Positions 1 through 7,991 of a stretch of DNA of 64,000 nt are shown in pieces. Source of the DNA: Motiliproteus sp036960175 (GTDB taxonomy: Bacteria; Pseudomonadota; Gammaproteobacteria; Pseudomonadales; Balneatricaceae); contig JBALWH010000017.1 in assembly GCA_036960175.1 (NCBI GenBank), positions 26,522 through 90,521 of the forward strand, in the 5' to 3' direction. How positions within the stretch are numbered: position 1 is the first letter of the stretch; each line of letters begins with the position of its first letter. Position numbers and translations under genes: made by a program. The notes under the pieces were generated by a model. It was given only the letters and a program-made list of their open reading frames with translations. It searched no databases and was not told the origin of the DNA.

Positions 1-192
1 CGGTCTAGCCCGAAATTTCGGTAACAAATTGACAGGCGTTCCAATGCCGCCGATGTCTGGGTGAATGTTCAAGATAGGTGCGCAGTGAAATTTTCAAACA
101 TCATTTCATGTGGATGATTTTTTTGTCAGAGCCGTGGTATGCTGTTTTGCTAGATTGATCCATATCTATTTTGTGGCGTAGGGTTTTCATCG

Positions 193-810
193 ATGGTCCG
201 TTTATCCAACAACAACGTTACAGCAGTATCCGGTGACTCCCTGCTGGACCCTGATAACCTTAGAATCGGACGTCAGATCCGTGACTTACGCAAATCTAAA
301 CGGGTCACCTTGGCTGATCTGGCCAAGCAGATAAATAAATCGGTCGGCTATCTCAGCCAAGTGGAAAGAGGCGTGTCTGCCTTACCTATCCCGGTTCTGC
401 AGGCGATCAGTACTGCTCTGGATGTCCAAATTAGTTGGTTTTTCCATTCCGATAGTGAAGCCCCCGCTGGCGAGCAGGATTTTGTCGTTCGCAGCCAATC
501 TCGGCGTACCCTGAACTACTCCGGCATGGGTATCCGCGAAGAGTTGCTTTCTCCTCGCTTGAGCGGCCAGTTACAGATGATCATGACAACCTTTGAACCG
601 GGAGCCAGCGGGGGGAAGGAATCACGCCAGCGTCAAGGTGACGAGGGCGGTTACATAAAATCGGGGTGCCTGGAGCTGACTATCGGTGAGCGGGTCTTTT
701 TGCTCAATGCTGGGGACAGTTTCACCATCAGTGGAGATGAACCTCACCTGGTCCGCAACCCTTCCAATGAAAAGGTCGAGGTCGTCTGGGTGTTGGCGGC
801 CCCCTACTGA
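193..810 (+). CDS. XRE-family regulator with C-terminal cupin domain
   Basis: A 205-residue two-domain regulator. Residues about 24-80 form an XRE helix-turn-helix (IGRQIRDLRKSKRVTLADLA, then SVGYLSQVERG), which should bind operator DNA. Residues about 125-203 form a small cupin barrel (GDEGGYIKSGCLELTIG, LNAGDSFTISGDEPH) of the kind that senses a small ligand in PuuR-like regulators. The ATG at 193 follows an AGGG at a rather long spacing. The TRAP binding-protein gene lies about 300 bp downstream on the same strand, so regulation of that transporter is possible but is inference only. The ligand cannot be predicted. Confidence 0.85.
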   Translation: MVRLSNNNVTAVSGDSLLDPDNLRIGRQIRDLRKSKRVTLADLAKQINKSVGYLSQVERGVSALPIPVLQAISTALDVQISWFFHSDSEAPAGEQDFVVRSQSRRTLNYSGMGIREELLSPRLSGQLQMIMTTFEPGASGGKESRQRQGDEGGYIKSGCLELTIGERVFLLNAGDSFTISGDEPHLVRNPSNEKVEVVWVLAAPY

Positions 811-861
811 CAGGTTTTAAATCGACACCAGGCGCCCTGGTCGCTAGCTTCATATTTTCGG

Positions 862-898
862 GCCTAACGATTCAGCCGCGCTGTCCGTCGAGTTAGGC
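862..898. terminator. Inverted repeat downstream of the XRE-cupin gene
   Basis: The arms GCCTAAC (862-868) and GTTAGGC (892-898) are perfectly complementary, and a smaller CAGC/GCTG stem (873-876 and 880-883) sits inside. The site is about 50 bp after the stop codon. There is no T-tract, so an intrinsic terminator is only a guess. The outer arms look like integron attC ends, but the element is much too short. Confidence 0.35.
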
Positions 899-1107
899 TG
901 CCCTGTTTGATGCTGGCCTTGCAAGCTCTTGGGCGGTGCCGTTCGAAGCGCGGGAATGTGGATGGTTGGCGGTATCGAGTCAGGGCGCTAAGCCTTTGAT
1001 GTCAGGATTGTGCTGAATCGATGTCGGATTCAGGCCAGTTTCATGCTTGGATTAGGGAGACAATCAACTAAGCCTCTTTTGAGCTGATTGTCCAACTGGA
1101 GATACTG

Positions 1108-2124
1108 ATGAAATACAAAAATAAAATCGCAAAAGTGCTTTCTGTATTCACTGCCGTGATGTTCGGTGCAGGCCTGAGCCTAGTGGCCGAGGCCAAGACC
1201 TTCAAGGTGGCGGTCGGCGATGCCGGGGGCAGTCCCCAGCACGAGCTGGGTAAGAAGTTTGCTGAGAGTTTTAAGCAGAAAACCGGAGGTAAACACAAGG
1301 CCAAATTGTTCGTCAACGGTCAGCTCGGCAGCGAGCAGGACACCGTCAACGATGCTGCCATGGGAGTTCTAGACTTCTCTATTTTGGCGATCAATAACAT
1401 CACTCCGTTCTCTCCCTCGGTCGGTGTCTTCACCATGCCTTATGTCATTCAGAGTTTGGATGAAGCGGTCGAATTGACTCAGGGAGAGGTGGGTCAGGAG
1501 CTGGTGGAAAATACGGTGCGCGATGCCGGTGTGAGAATTGTCGGCTGGACCTACTCCGGCTTTCGGGTGCTGTCCAACTCGAAAAAACCTATCAAGACTC
1601 TGGATGATCTGCAAGGAGTGGTGGTGCGGGTTCCTAAGAACGAGATCATGATCGATACCTACAAAGCCTGGGGTATCAGTCCGACACCCATGGCCTGGGC
1701 CGAGACCTTCACCGCCTTGCAGCAGCGTGTGGTGGATGGCCAGGACAATCCGTATATGACCATCCATTCCATGAAATTCTACGAGGTGCAGAAATATATC
1801 ACCAATGTGCGTTATATCTTCTCGATCGAGCCACTGATCATGAGCGAATCGATCTTCCAGGAACAAAAACCCGAGGTCCAGCAGGCCATTCTGGAGGCTG
1901 GCAGAGTCGCTACCGAGCACAGCGCAAAGTACCTGCGTGAGAGCGAAGCGGCCATCAAGAAGGAGCTGGTATCCAAGGGCATGCAGATCGATGATCCTGC
2001 CAACGGTGAAAAGGAGTGGATCGAGAAGGCCACCCAGGCGGTCTGGCCCAAGTACTATGAAAGCATTGGTGGAAAAAGCAAGTTGAACCGAGTATTGCGC
2101 TTGCTGGGGCGTGCTGAGATTTAA
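1108..2124 (+). CDS. TRAP transporter solute-binding protein (DctP family)
   Basis: A 338-residue periplasmic binding protein. It has a Sec signal peptide (residues 1-29, ending SLVAEA before KTFKVAVGD). The mature part is typical of DctP/TAXI-type P subunits: FVNGQLGSEQDTVND, the segment GWTYSGFRVLSNSKKPI, VRVPKNEIMIDTYKAWG with the conserved Arg that binds the substrate carboxylate, and VVDGQDNPYMTIHSMKFYEVQKY. TRAP P subunits deliver organic acids to a QM membrane permease. No dctQ or dctM lies on either side, so this is an orphan subunit. The start is supported by GGAG six bases before ATG, and a strong terminator follows. The substrate is unknown. Confidence 0.93.
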   Translation: MKYKNKIAKVLSVFTAVMFGAGLSLVAEAKTFKVAVGDAGGSPQHELGKKFAESFKQKTGGKHKAKLFVNGQLGSEQDTVNDAAMGVLDFSILAINNITPFSPSVGVFTMPYVIQSLDEAVELTQGEVGQELVENTVRDAGVRIVGWTYSGFRVLSNSKKPIKTLDDLQGVVVRVPKNEIMIDTYKAWGISPTPMAWAETFTALQQRVVDGQDNPYMTIHSMKFYEVQKYITNVRYIFSIEPLIMSESIFQEQKPEVQQAILEAGRVATEHSAKYLRESEAAIKKELVSKGMQIDDPANGEKEWIEKATQAVWPKYYESIGGKSKLNRVLRLLGRAEI

Positions 2125-2199
2125 TACCCGTTCTGCTCTGAGCATTGTTTACGTGGAAACTATTGCTCCGGTTTTACCTTAATGTGGTCCGCGCATTTT

Positions 2200-2228
2200 G
2201 GGGTCTCTTTATGGGACCCTTTTTTTGT
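2200..2228 (+). terminator. Rho-independent terminator of the TRAP gene
   Basis: GGGTCTC and GGGACCC form a seven-pair stem (one G-T pair) with a short loop, followed by a run of seven T. It lies 75 bp after the stop codon of the TRAP binding protein. Confidence 0.85.
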
Positions 2229-2986
2229 TTTGAGGTTGGACAAACCACGTACGATATTGATCGTACCGTGTAGTGGCCCAATCAACGTCAGCCCGATTAA
2301 AGGTGTGAAGCTGCTGGCGCGACACTAGAGCGTTCAGCTGCAACTCAGTGTGCGCACTTGGCGCACGTCCCATCTGCACTGGTCTCTCTCTAACACGAGA
2401 TTAAGGGCGTAATTTGTTACCAAAAACCCGCTTCGGAGATGTCTGCTTACCGAAATGAAAATCAATAATTGACTTGAATGCTGGCCAGCCGTGTCGATGT
2501 AGCTGTGATGCATATATTCTGAAAGGGAGCGGCAGGAGCTCCTGCTAGGAATAGCGTATAGCATTGTTGCCGGCAAATATTCCATGAATATGCTTCGTAA
2601 TGTAGTGCAGTTGTAGTGCCGGTTCCGATGGTCGGTATGCGCCCACTCTTGCCGCACGGCTATGATCAGGCGAGCGTCCGCTACCAGGAGCGTCAGGGGT
2701 TCATCAATAGTTCATTCAGGCCAGGGGGCAGCAGCGGCAAAGTGTCGTAACCGGTCATTTGTAGAGGTTGGAATAGAGAAAAAGGATATTGTTGTGAACG
2801 CCCGGCCTCGCCCAACATATGCTGTGTTGCACAGACTAATTGATATATAAGGGAAAAATGAAAGACCTAATCCCTTATGTGCTCTCTTGTTTACTTTTGC
2901 AATCAAAAGGTTTCTGAGGCGGTAAAACGAGCTCGGAAGTAACATCGACGATTGAGGCTGCTTGAGTACTTCGTGAGGATTCAAAG
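2229..2986. other. Gene-poor island with inverted repeat and dispersed repeat copy
   Basis: No convincing gene is seen in about 760 bp. Open frames here have poor composition and no ribosome-binding site. It holds a hairpin with GTACGAT at 2249-2255 and ATCGTAC at 2260-2266, extendable by three pairs with one bulge. It also holds one copy of the dispersed repeat shared with 32961-33020. Confidence 0.5.
2742..2805. repeat. Dispersed 60-bp repeat, copy A
   Basis: Begins GTGTCGTAACCGGTCATT and ends TGTGAACGCCCGG. The first 18 and last 13 bases are identical to those of copy B at 32961-33020, and the middle is similar with small indels. It lies in a gene-poor island. The nature of the element is unknown. 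Confidence 0.75.
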
Positions 2987-3445
2987 TTAGGCGAGCAGCG
3001 TCAGCGCCAGCCCCAGGGACAGGAGCCCAAACACAAGCAGGATATAGACCTGGGATAGGAAGATATTCCGGCCATGTTCGTAGTCCTCTTTGCCCAGGTT
3101 CTGATACTCGGCCGGGTACAGCGTCTCATTCATAAAGGCCCCTGGCTGATAAACCCCCATCGCCGTCTCTATGCGGACAATCAACTGAGCCACTGCGGAA
3201 AATTCCCGGTAACGAGCCCTAATGGCGTAGATTGATACGGCAACTATGACCGTGATCGCTACCGCTAGCATAATTACGGGGGAGACTTTCAGGGTAGATG
3301 CCTGGGTGATTAACCAGCCGTCGATTACCACCAGCAACCCAACGGCGCCGGAGGCTATTTTGGCGATCCTTTCGCGAAGAATATGAGCGGTGGACTGCTG
3401 CTGTGAGTAAAGGGTTTTCAGTACACTCAGTTGATCACTATTCAT
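2987..3445 (-). CDS. Small membrane protein of unknown function
   Basis: 152 residues with three predicted membrane segments: residues about 33-50 (GAVGLLVVIDGWLITQ), 56-74 (VIMLAVAITVIVAVSIYAI) and a C-terminal one (VYILLVFGLLSLGLALTLL). A soluble loop of about 50 residues with many charged residues separates the second and third. The ATG start is taken from the frame; the ribosome-binding site is weak. I do not recognise the family. It has no operon partner and ends next to the 2.2-3.0 kb gene-poor island. Confidence 0.6.
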   Translation of the reverse strand: MNSDQLSVLKTLYSQQQSTAHILRERIAKIASGAVGLLVVIDGWLITQASTLKVSPVIMLAVAITVIVAVSIYAIRARYREFSAVAQLIVRIETAMGVYQPGAFMNETLYPAEYQNLGKEDYEHGRNIFLSQVYILLVFGLLSLGLALTLLA

Positions 3446-3688
3446 ATTACAGCCTGTAATCGCGTGTTTTTAGTCTTTGAGTAGTGTAGCCAAGGATCTG
3501 CGTACTGGTGGTGATTTGTCAGTGGACAAGGTTGCATTCCTGTATCCCCTGGTGCCCTTAGGGTTGCTAAGTGGGCCGGGTGCGGCATCTGCGGGATAAA
3601 GAGGTTGATTCTAATCTGACGGTCGGTTTCACCCGTGAATTCGACAGAACTATGCAACAGGCTGTCTTTAACTCTGATGATGGAAATG

Positions 3689-3722
3689 CCGCGCTTCAGT
3701 CCAGTTAAGAACTAAAGCGCGG
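3689..3722 (-). terminator. Inverted repeat downstream of nhaD relic
   Basis: Perfect 8-bp arms CCGCGCTT (3689-3696) and AAGCGCGG (3715-3722) with an 18-base spacer. It is about 20 bp beyond the stop codon of the minus-strand nhaD relic. It could be the former terminator of that gene, although no clear T-tract follows. Confidence 0.4.
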
Positions 3723-3741
3723 AGTCGTTAGGCGAACTGCG

Positions 3742-3905
3742 TTATGCGAATTGGTAGAACAGAGCACCCGCTACATAACCCATCAGCGCTAGAGGAGTCA
3801 TGGTTTTCATGTACCAGAAGAAGTTAATGCGCTCCATACCCATGGCTGCAACACCAGCGGCCGAGCCGATGATTAGGCAGCTACCACCAGCGGTACGTTA
3901 TCGAA
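3742..3905 (-). pseudogene. nhaD: NhaD Na+/H+ antiporter, C-terminal relic
   Basis: The minus strand encodes 48 residues running from GGSCLIIGSAAGVAAMGMER through INFFWYMKTMTPLALMGY to a stop codon. This is the conserved C-terminal end of NhaD-type sodium/proton antiporters. Just upstream, in a different frame, is FDNVPL (3888-3905), matching the conserved DNVPLVA motif of the same family, which in intact NhaD lies some 35-40 residues before GGS. The join is at a CTGGTGG string that could code both for PLV and for TGG, so the missing segment may have been lost by recombination at a short repeat. The rest of the gene (over 400 residues) is absent; the next gene upstream is unrelated. Confidence 0.8.
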
Positions 3906-3978
3906 CTGAGGGTGTGAGATAAGGCATGTCATGACGATAAAGCAGGTGAGCACTGTGGCCTTAAGGGCGAAGCTCCCA

Positions 3979-4632
3979 TTAGCCTTGTAGGAAAATGATC
4001 AATGGTACCGGGGCAATGGCGATAGCCAAGAGCAAGGCGTAACTGTAAAAGGGAATTATTTTGCTCATGCCAACGATTAACCCGATTCCGCCGCCACCGC
4101 CTATCAGGGCATTGCCGGGCAAGTTCAACAGCGCGGCAATTGTCAGATAACGATGGTTTAACAGAAATGGGATTATTCGGGAGGGCGCGTATTGGTATAG
4201 AAATGTGAGTCGCTGTTGTTGATCCATCGGCTCTATCTGCTTCACCAGAGCAGCGGCCTTGTGAAAGTGGAACCAGTTAAGTACCGCATACATCATGCGG
4301 CATGGAACGATTTTGCCGATGGCAAAGCTGATTGACAGTGCCAGCAGCGTACAGGCATAAACAATTATCGCGCCTTTACTTCCTAGCACCATCATCAGTG
4401 CCAGTCCGATTTCTATTCCCGGCATAAACGGCAAGGCCATTAGCAGGATGTAAAGTCCGATAAAACTTAGCAGCAGGATATTGATTATCTGCTCATGGCG
4501 TGGGTATAACTGAAAATCAATCTGCTGTGCCAGCCAGGTGCCGCCAATGTTCGCCGCTACTATGACTAACAGAATAAGGACTAACTTCAGATATCGCATG
4601 CGGTTGGGCACAGGCGGTTTTAGCTGCTCCAA
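3979..4632 (-). CDS. DedA/VTT-family membrane protein
   Basis: 217 residues with about five to six membrane segments. The stretch LPFMPGIEIGLALMMVLGSKG (residues about 66-87) is the VTT/SNARE-associated domain signature, whose re-entrant loop carries an acidic residue after PG. A glycine-rich segment (NALIGGGGGIGLIVG) near the C-terminus matches the second re-entrant half. Family members take part in phospholipid and undecaprenyl-phosphate flipping and in membrane homeostasis; the exact lipid here is unknown. The chosen start is TTG, supported by GGAG eight bases upstream. An ATG at 4599 is the alternative. It lies just upstream of the nhaD relic. Confidence 0.75.
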   Translation of the reverse strand: MEQLKPPVPNRMRYLKLVLILLVIVAANIGGTWLAQQIDFQLYPRHEQIINILLLSFIGLYILLMALPFMPGIEIGLALMMVLGSKGAIIVYACTLLALSISFAIGKIVPCRMMYAVLNWFHFHKAAALVKQIEPMDQQQRLTFLYQYAPSRIIPFLLNHRYLTIAALLNLPGNALIGGGGGIGLIVGMSKIIPFYSYALLLAIAIAPVPLIIFLQG

Positions 4633-4692
4633 AGGGATGACTCCGTGCTAACTGTCGATGAATGGTTTTCACCAAACCGAGGGCACTATGGG

Positions 4693-5106
4693 CTAAGGTT
4701 TAAGCACGCCTTTGAACCAGTATTCCCTGCGCACATCCCAGTACCAGCGTTCTTTGGTCCAGATAAAAGAGGCTTCCATCTTGTTGTCTTTCATCGTTCC
4801 TTGCCAGGTTAACTTGCCATGTTCCGGACTGATGGTGATGGCTTTAAATTGGATGCTGTCGCCGATAACGGTGGCCGTATAGTCACCACTGGCAAAATCG
4901 TAGTCATAGCATGAAGTCGATATGAATTTTCCGTTTTTGAATATCAAGTCGTCATCACGGTTAGCTTTGTGGCCTTTTTCACCGTTTTGTCCGGAAAAGG
5001 TCTTGCCGTCTAAAAGGTGAGACTGATCTGCGGCTGTTACTGGCATGGCTGCCAGGAAAAATAGGAAAACCAGCAATAATGCTGAGCCTTGGAATCCGGT
5101 CTTCAT
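4693..5106 (-). CDS. Exported protein of unknown function
   Basis: 137 residues with a clear signal peptide (MKTGFQGSALLLVFLFFLAA, cleaved near VTAADQ). The mature part is small, rich in aromatic and charged residues (SFIWTKERWYWDVRREYWF), and looks like a lipocalin-sized beta barrel. The start at 5106 is chosen over an upstream in-frame ATG because AGGAGG lies six bases before it. I do not recognise the family; it is likely a periplasmic stress or substrate-binding protein. Confidence 0.7.
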   Translation of the reverse strand: MKTGFQGSALLLVFLFFLAAMPVTAADQSHLLDGKTFSGQNGEKGHKANRDDDLIFKNGKFISTSCYDYDFASGDYTATVIGDSIQFKAITISPEHGKLTWQGTMKDNKMEASFIWTKERWYWDVRREYWFKGVLKP

Positions 5107-5619
5107 AGGGAGCCTCCTGTGCAATTGCAACACAATGCCGCCAAGGTGTGGGCTGGAATATAAGTTTAGCAGTCACAGCGGAATCCTTGGGTTTGTCCCC
5201 CATATTTATTCCGTGACAAGCCTGGTATGGGGAAAGGGAGGCGTTCATGGCCTATTTGTGAGGAATTGGGCTTCTTCGCATGCTCCCCAGTACCACTAGG
5301 GTATGCAATGAATACACCGAATAGTCATCAAATAATACGGGCGACATTAGTCCGGCTCATGTTTGCCCTGCTACTGCGCAATTTCTTCCAGGTTAAACGG
5401 TGTTGGTGCTCTCGTAATTGTTTGATATTTATAATAAATCCAGAATATCGTCTATATTAAGGCCGAGTGGATATACCATTGCGGTGGAATAACCGGCATA
5501 ATTCGCGGCTCGTTACTCTAATTGTTTAAATTGACGGTGTTTCTTTTCCAATGGATTTTTGTTTTGGAGAAGAGTTTTTAATTAGTGTTACATATGTATA
5601 TTTATCTGCTAGGTCTATT
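5107..5619. other. Non-coding gap between divergent genes
   Basis: About 510 bp between the minus-strand exported-protein gene and the next plus-strand gene. It becomes AT-rich to the right. Short open frames have neither ribosome-binding sites nor recognisable products. No RNA gene or repeat was seen. Confidence 0.4.
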
Positions 5620-6360
5620 ATGAAAACAAATAAAATAATTTTATTCGTGGGTGTTCCTGTCCTCACTAATTTATTATTCATGGGATTGTATTTTTCAGGC
5701 ATAGAATATGCTCAGCATATAGTCTCGCCAATTATAGATTGGTTGCCGTCTGGTTCATGGCGTGAATTTGGGGTAATAGAACAGCTGCAAAATATATATC
5801 TATTAGTTATCATTGTTGTTTTTATTATTGCGGTGTTCAAGAAGCCTTTTGTTGTTGATAAATCGTTATTTTTATTTGGTACTTTGATAGTCGTGTTTTT
5901 GTTTCTGGAGGAGGTGGACTATGGTATTCATTTCTATGAATATTTTATAGGGCAGTCTTCTGGAATAGAGGTAAGAAACTGGCATAACCAAAAAGCTGTA
6001 GAGGGAGGAGGGGGGCAGAATGTGAAGTATTTAAAGCAAGCTGCAGACCTTGCGATGGTTATATGGTTTATAATTTTTCCAATCCTGTCATCTAAAATAA
6101 ACTGGTTACCTCTTAAGAATATTATACCTTCCCGGTGGTTTATTATCGGTTTCATTATCAGTATTGTTTTTTCTCGTTGTGCTCATTTTTTACAAGAAAT
6201 AGACCTTGATGTAATTAACGGAATTGAAGGAGGATTAAGAGGTAATCTTTCTGAGTTTAGAGAAACCAATACGTATTATTTCTATATGCTATATGGATTT
6301 CAGTTGTTTAGGACGGGCATTTATTCTGCGAATAGTCGCCTAAGTAGTTCTAATGCCTGA
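5620..6360 (+). CDS. Multi-pass membrane protein with EExDxG...HN motif, AT-rich
   Basis: 246 residues with about six membrane helices. After the third helix comes FLEEVDYGIHFYEYF, followed some 15 residues later by WHNQK. This resembles a little-studied group of bacterial membrane proteins with an EEIS(W/Y)GQ motif and a later NLHN, in which the acidic and histidine residues may form a membrane-face active site (inference). The gene is much more AT-rich than its neighbours, with many ATA and TTA codons, suggesting recent acquisition. The ATG at 5620 follows AGGT; an in-frame ATG at 5551 would add 23 residues but has no ribosome-binding site. No partner gene is adjacent. Confidence 0.65.
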   Translation: MKTNKIILFVGVPVLTNLLFMGLYFSGIEYAQHIVSPIIDWLPSGSWREFGVIEQLQNIYLLVIIVVFIIAVFKKPFVVDKSLFLFGTLIVVFLFLEEVDYGIHFYEYFIGQSSGIEVRNWHNQKAVEGGGGQNVKYLKQAADLAMVIWFIIFPILSSKINWLPLKNIIPSRWFIIGFIISIVFSRCAHFLQEIDLDVINGIEGGLRGNLSEFRETNTYYFYMLYGFQLFRTGIYSANSRLSSSNA

Positions 6361-6549
6361 AACACCGACTCGCTTTGCGGTCCCATGTCTTGGGGTGCAG
6401 GGGGCATATTTACAGGACTTGACCTTGAGTCCTGCGGCGGGGAAAAGCTATTCCAGATAAGTATTCTAGGCCAGCTTTGATTTCTGCCAATTTCGGGCAT
6501 TGAATTTGCATTGCTCAAATCTCATTGAAGGAATCGGGGAGCGATAATC

Positions 6550-6900
6550 ATGGCGGAAGCCGAGGCGGTTGAGAGGCGCGGTAGTGACCGTTTTAACTTA
6601 TTCTGGACAGGGGTGGCAACTAAGGCAGATGGCGGTGCATTTAATATCCGCACTGATCGAATCAGTATCGATGGTGGCGTCTTTAATAGTCCTCAACCCT
6701 TGCGAAATGGCGAGGTTTTGCTGCTAACCTTCAGAATCATGGTCAACGGCACAGCCATTGGGCAGAAAGTGGTGGTCAAAGTGATCCATACGCGCATCCT
6801 TCGGGATGGTTTGGGTTATGGCGTCGGATTTGCCTTTATCAGGCCTAGCAGCAAGCTGATTATGTTGATTGAAAGGCTTTCTAGGCGCAAAGCGGCTTAA
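6550..6900 (+). CDS. PilZ-like domain protein
   Basis: 116 residues. The order of ERRGSDRFNLFW, then TDRISIDGGVF, then beta strands (GEVLLLTFRIMVNG, GLGYGVGFAFI) fits a single PilZ domain, the common receptor for cyclic di-GMP. The RxxxR motif is present (RGSDR, residues about 10-14). The second motif DxSxxG is altered to DRISIDG, with one extra residue between Asp and Ser, so nucleotide binding is uncertain. GGGGAG precedes the ATG by eight bases. It stands alone. Confidence 0.6.
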   Translation: MAEAEAVERRGSDRFNLFWTGVATKADGGAFNIRTDRISIDGGVFNSPQPLRNGEVLLLTFRIMVNGTAIGQKVVVKVIHTRILRDGLGYGVGFAFIRPSSKLIMLIERLSRRKAA

Positions 6901-7063
6901 GCTTGTCATGGCCGTTTTTTCTGATTTGTGAGAAACGGATGTTGGTTTTGGGAATAAGAACCGTAAATTAGCCATTATCGATAGGCCGCTATTATGCATC
7001 CTGAGGAGGCCTATCAGTTGATAATGGACCTTGCCGAATACACCGTTTAGTTAGACGGTCTGT

Positions 7064-7095
7064 GTTTAAGGGCTGTGCGGATGCCGCCCTTAAAC
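7064..7095. terminator. Perfect 10-bp inverted repeat between convergent genes
   Basis: GTTTAAGGGC (7064-7073) and GCCCTTAAAC (7086-7095) are exactly complementary with a 12-base spacer. The site lies between two convergent genes, where a two-way terminator would be expected. T-tracts are weak on both sides. Confidence 0.5.
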
Positions 7096-7173
7096 TCTGT
7101 TCTGGCCATTAAGCAATAGAGTGATTTTCAGCGTAGTTTCTCCTTGGCCACACCCTCTCTGTTTTCTTGGCTA

Positions 7174-7866
7174 TCAGAACGTCTGACTGGAGAATCGACT
7201 GTATTGCAGGGTTTCAGCGACTTCTGCTGCTTTCGCTGCTGATGCCATCTGTTTCAGCAGTACCAGCGCCGCCTGATAGCTGACTAAACTGCCATTGGAG
7301 GTGATGACATTGCCGTCGATCACCACATTGTTATCATGCTGCACATTCACCTGCGGATAACGCTTTTGTAGGCCTGATTCGCCACCAGCCCAGGTGGTTG
7401 CCTGTTTACCATTGAGTATTCCCGCCTGCGCCAGCAAATAGGCCCCCGAGCAATTACTCGCCATCCAGCTGGCGCTATTAGCACTGTGTTGAATAAAATC
7501 GATCAACTGTTGGTTGGCTAGTAGTGGTTCCATATCGTAGCTGGAGGTGACTATTAACGCATCTAACTCTGGGGCATCGCCGACCCATGCATCGACACCT
7601 AATACCAGGCCTTCTTCCGTGGTAATGGTCTTTTGGCGATTAACTGAAATGGTTATTGGGCGGTAGTCGCTGAACCAGGACAGGCGGCTGGCGATGCCAA
7701 ACACTTCCAGGGGGGCCGTGACATCGGAGGTCAGCACGCCATCGTAGACCAGTATGCCGATTCTTTTTTCTGCCGCCTGAGTGATTGCGGGTAGTAACAG
7801 GGAGAATGTAATCAGCATCAGACTCAGTACTTTTGTAGTTAACAGCAGTGGCTTTAGGTGTTTCAT
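7174..7866 (-). CDS. Exported DJ-1/PfpI-family protein
   Basis: 230 residues: a signal peptide (residues 1-31, LLLPAITQA), then a DJ-1/PfpI (class I glutamine amidotransferase-like) domain. The nucleophile elbow is SNCSGAYLLAQAGIL with Cys139, and the N-terminal GILVYDGVLTSDVTAPLEVF matches the sensor-type branch related to AraC regulators. The helix-turn-helix part of that branch is absent and the protein is exported, so it is probably a periplasmic chaperone- or hydratase-like enzyme; the reaction is unknown. The ATG at 7866 has GAGG five bases upstream, better than the TTG just before it. It is divergent from a LysR regulator gene that probably controls it. Confidence 0.85.
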   Translation of the reverse strand: MKHLKPLLLTTKVLSLMLITFSLLLPAITQAAEKRIGILVYDGVLTSDVTAPLEVFGIASRLSWFSDYRPITISVNRQKTITTEEGLVLGVDAWVGDAPELDALIVTSSYDMEPLLANQQLIDFIQHSANSASWMASNCSGAYLLAQAGILNGKQATTWAGGESGLQKRYPQVNVQHDNNVVIDGNVITSNGSLVSYQAALVLLKQMASAAKAAEVAETLQYSRFSSQTF

Positions 7867-7991
7867 CAAGACCTCGGATAATTTGGATTTAGAAGCTCAG
7901 CAAATGACAAAAGCCATTTTAAAGAAGTTGATTGCTGATAAAAGATCATTTATAAGATATCTAAAGTGAATAAAAATCACTAATGGTGTCT

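Noticed and set aside
1..72. Start of a divergent gene at the left edge (minus strand, TTG at 70-72)
   Set aside because: Only 24 codons are inside the window, with no ribosome-binding site and no recognisable motif.
862..898. Integron attC-like site (GCCTAAC ... GTTAGGC)
   Set aside because: The outer arms fit the attC ends, but the whole element is only 37 bp, shorter than known attC sites, and there is no integrase or cassette array. Other GCCTAACG strings (near 3733 and 31342, minus strand) are at about chance frequency.
1369..2145. Long antisense open frame opposite the TRAP gene
   Set aside because: It is the mirror of a clear TRAP binding protein, with no ribosome-binding site and no recognisable family.
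2334..2657. 107-codon minus-strand frame in the gene-poor island
   Set aside because: No ribosome-binding site, low-complexity composition and no family resemblance.
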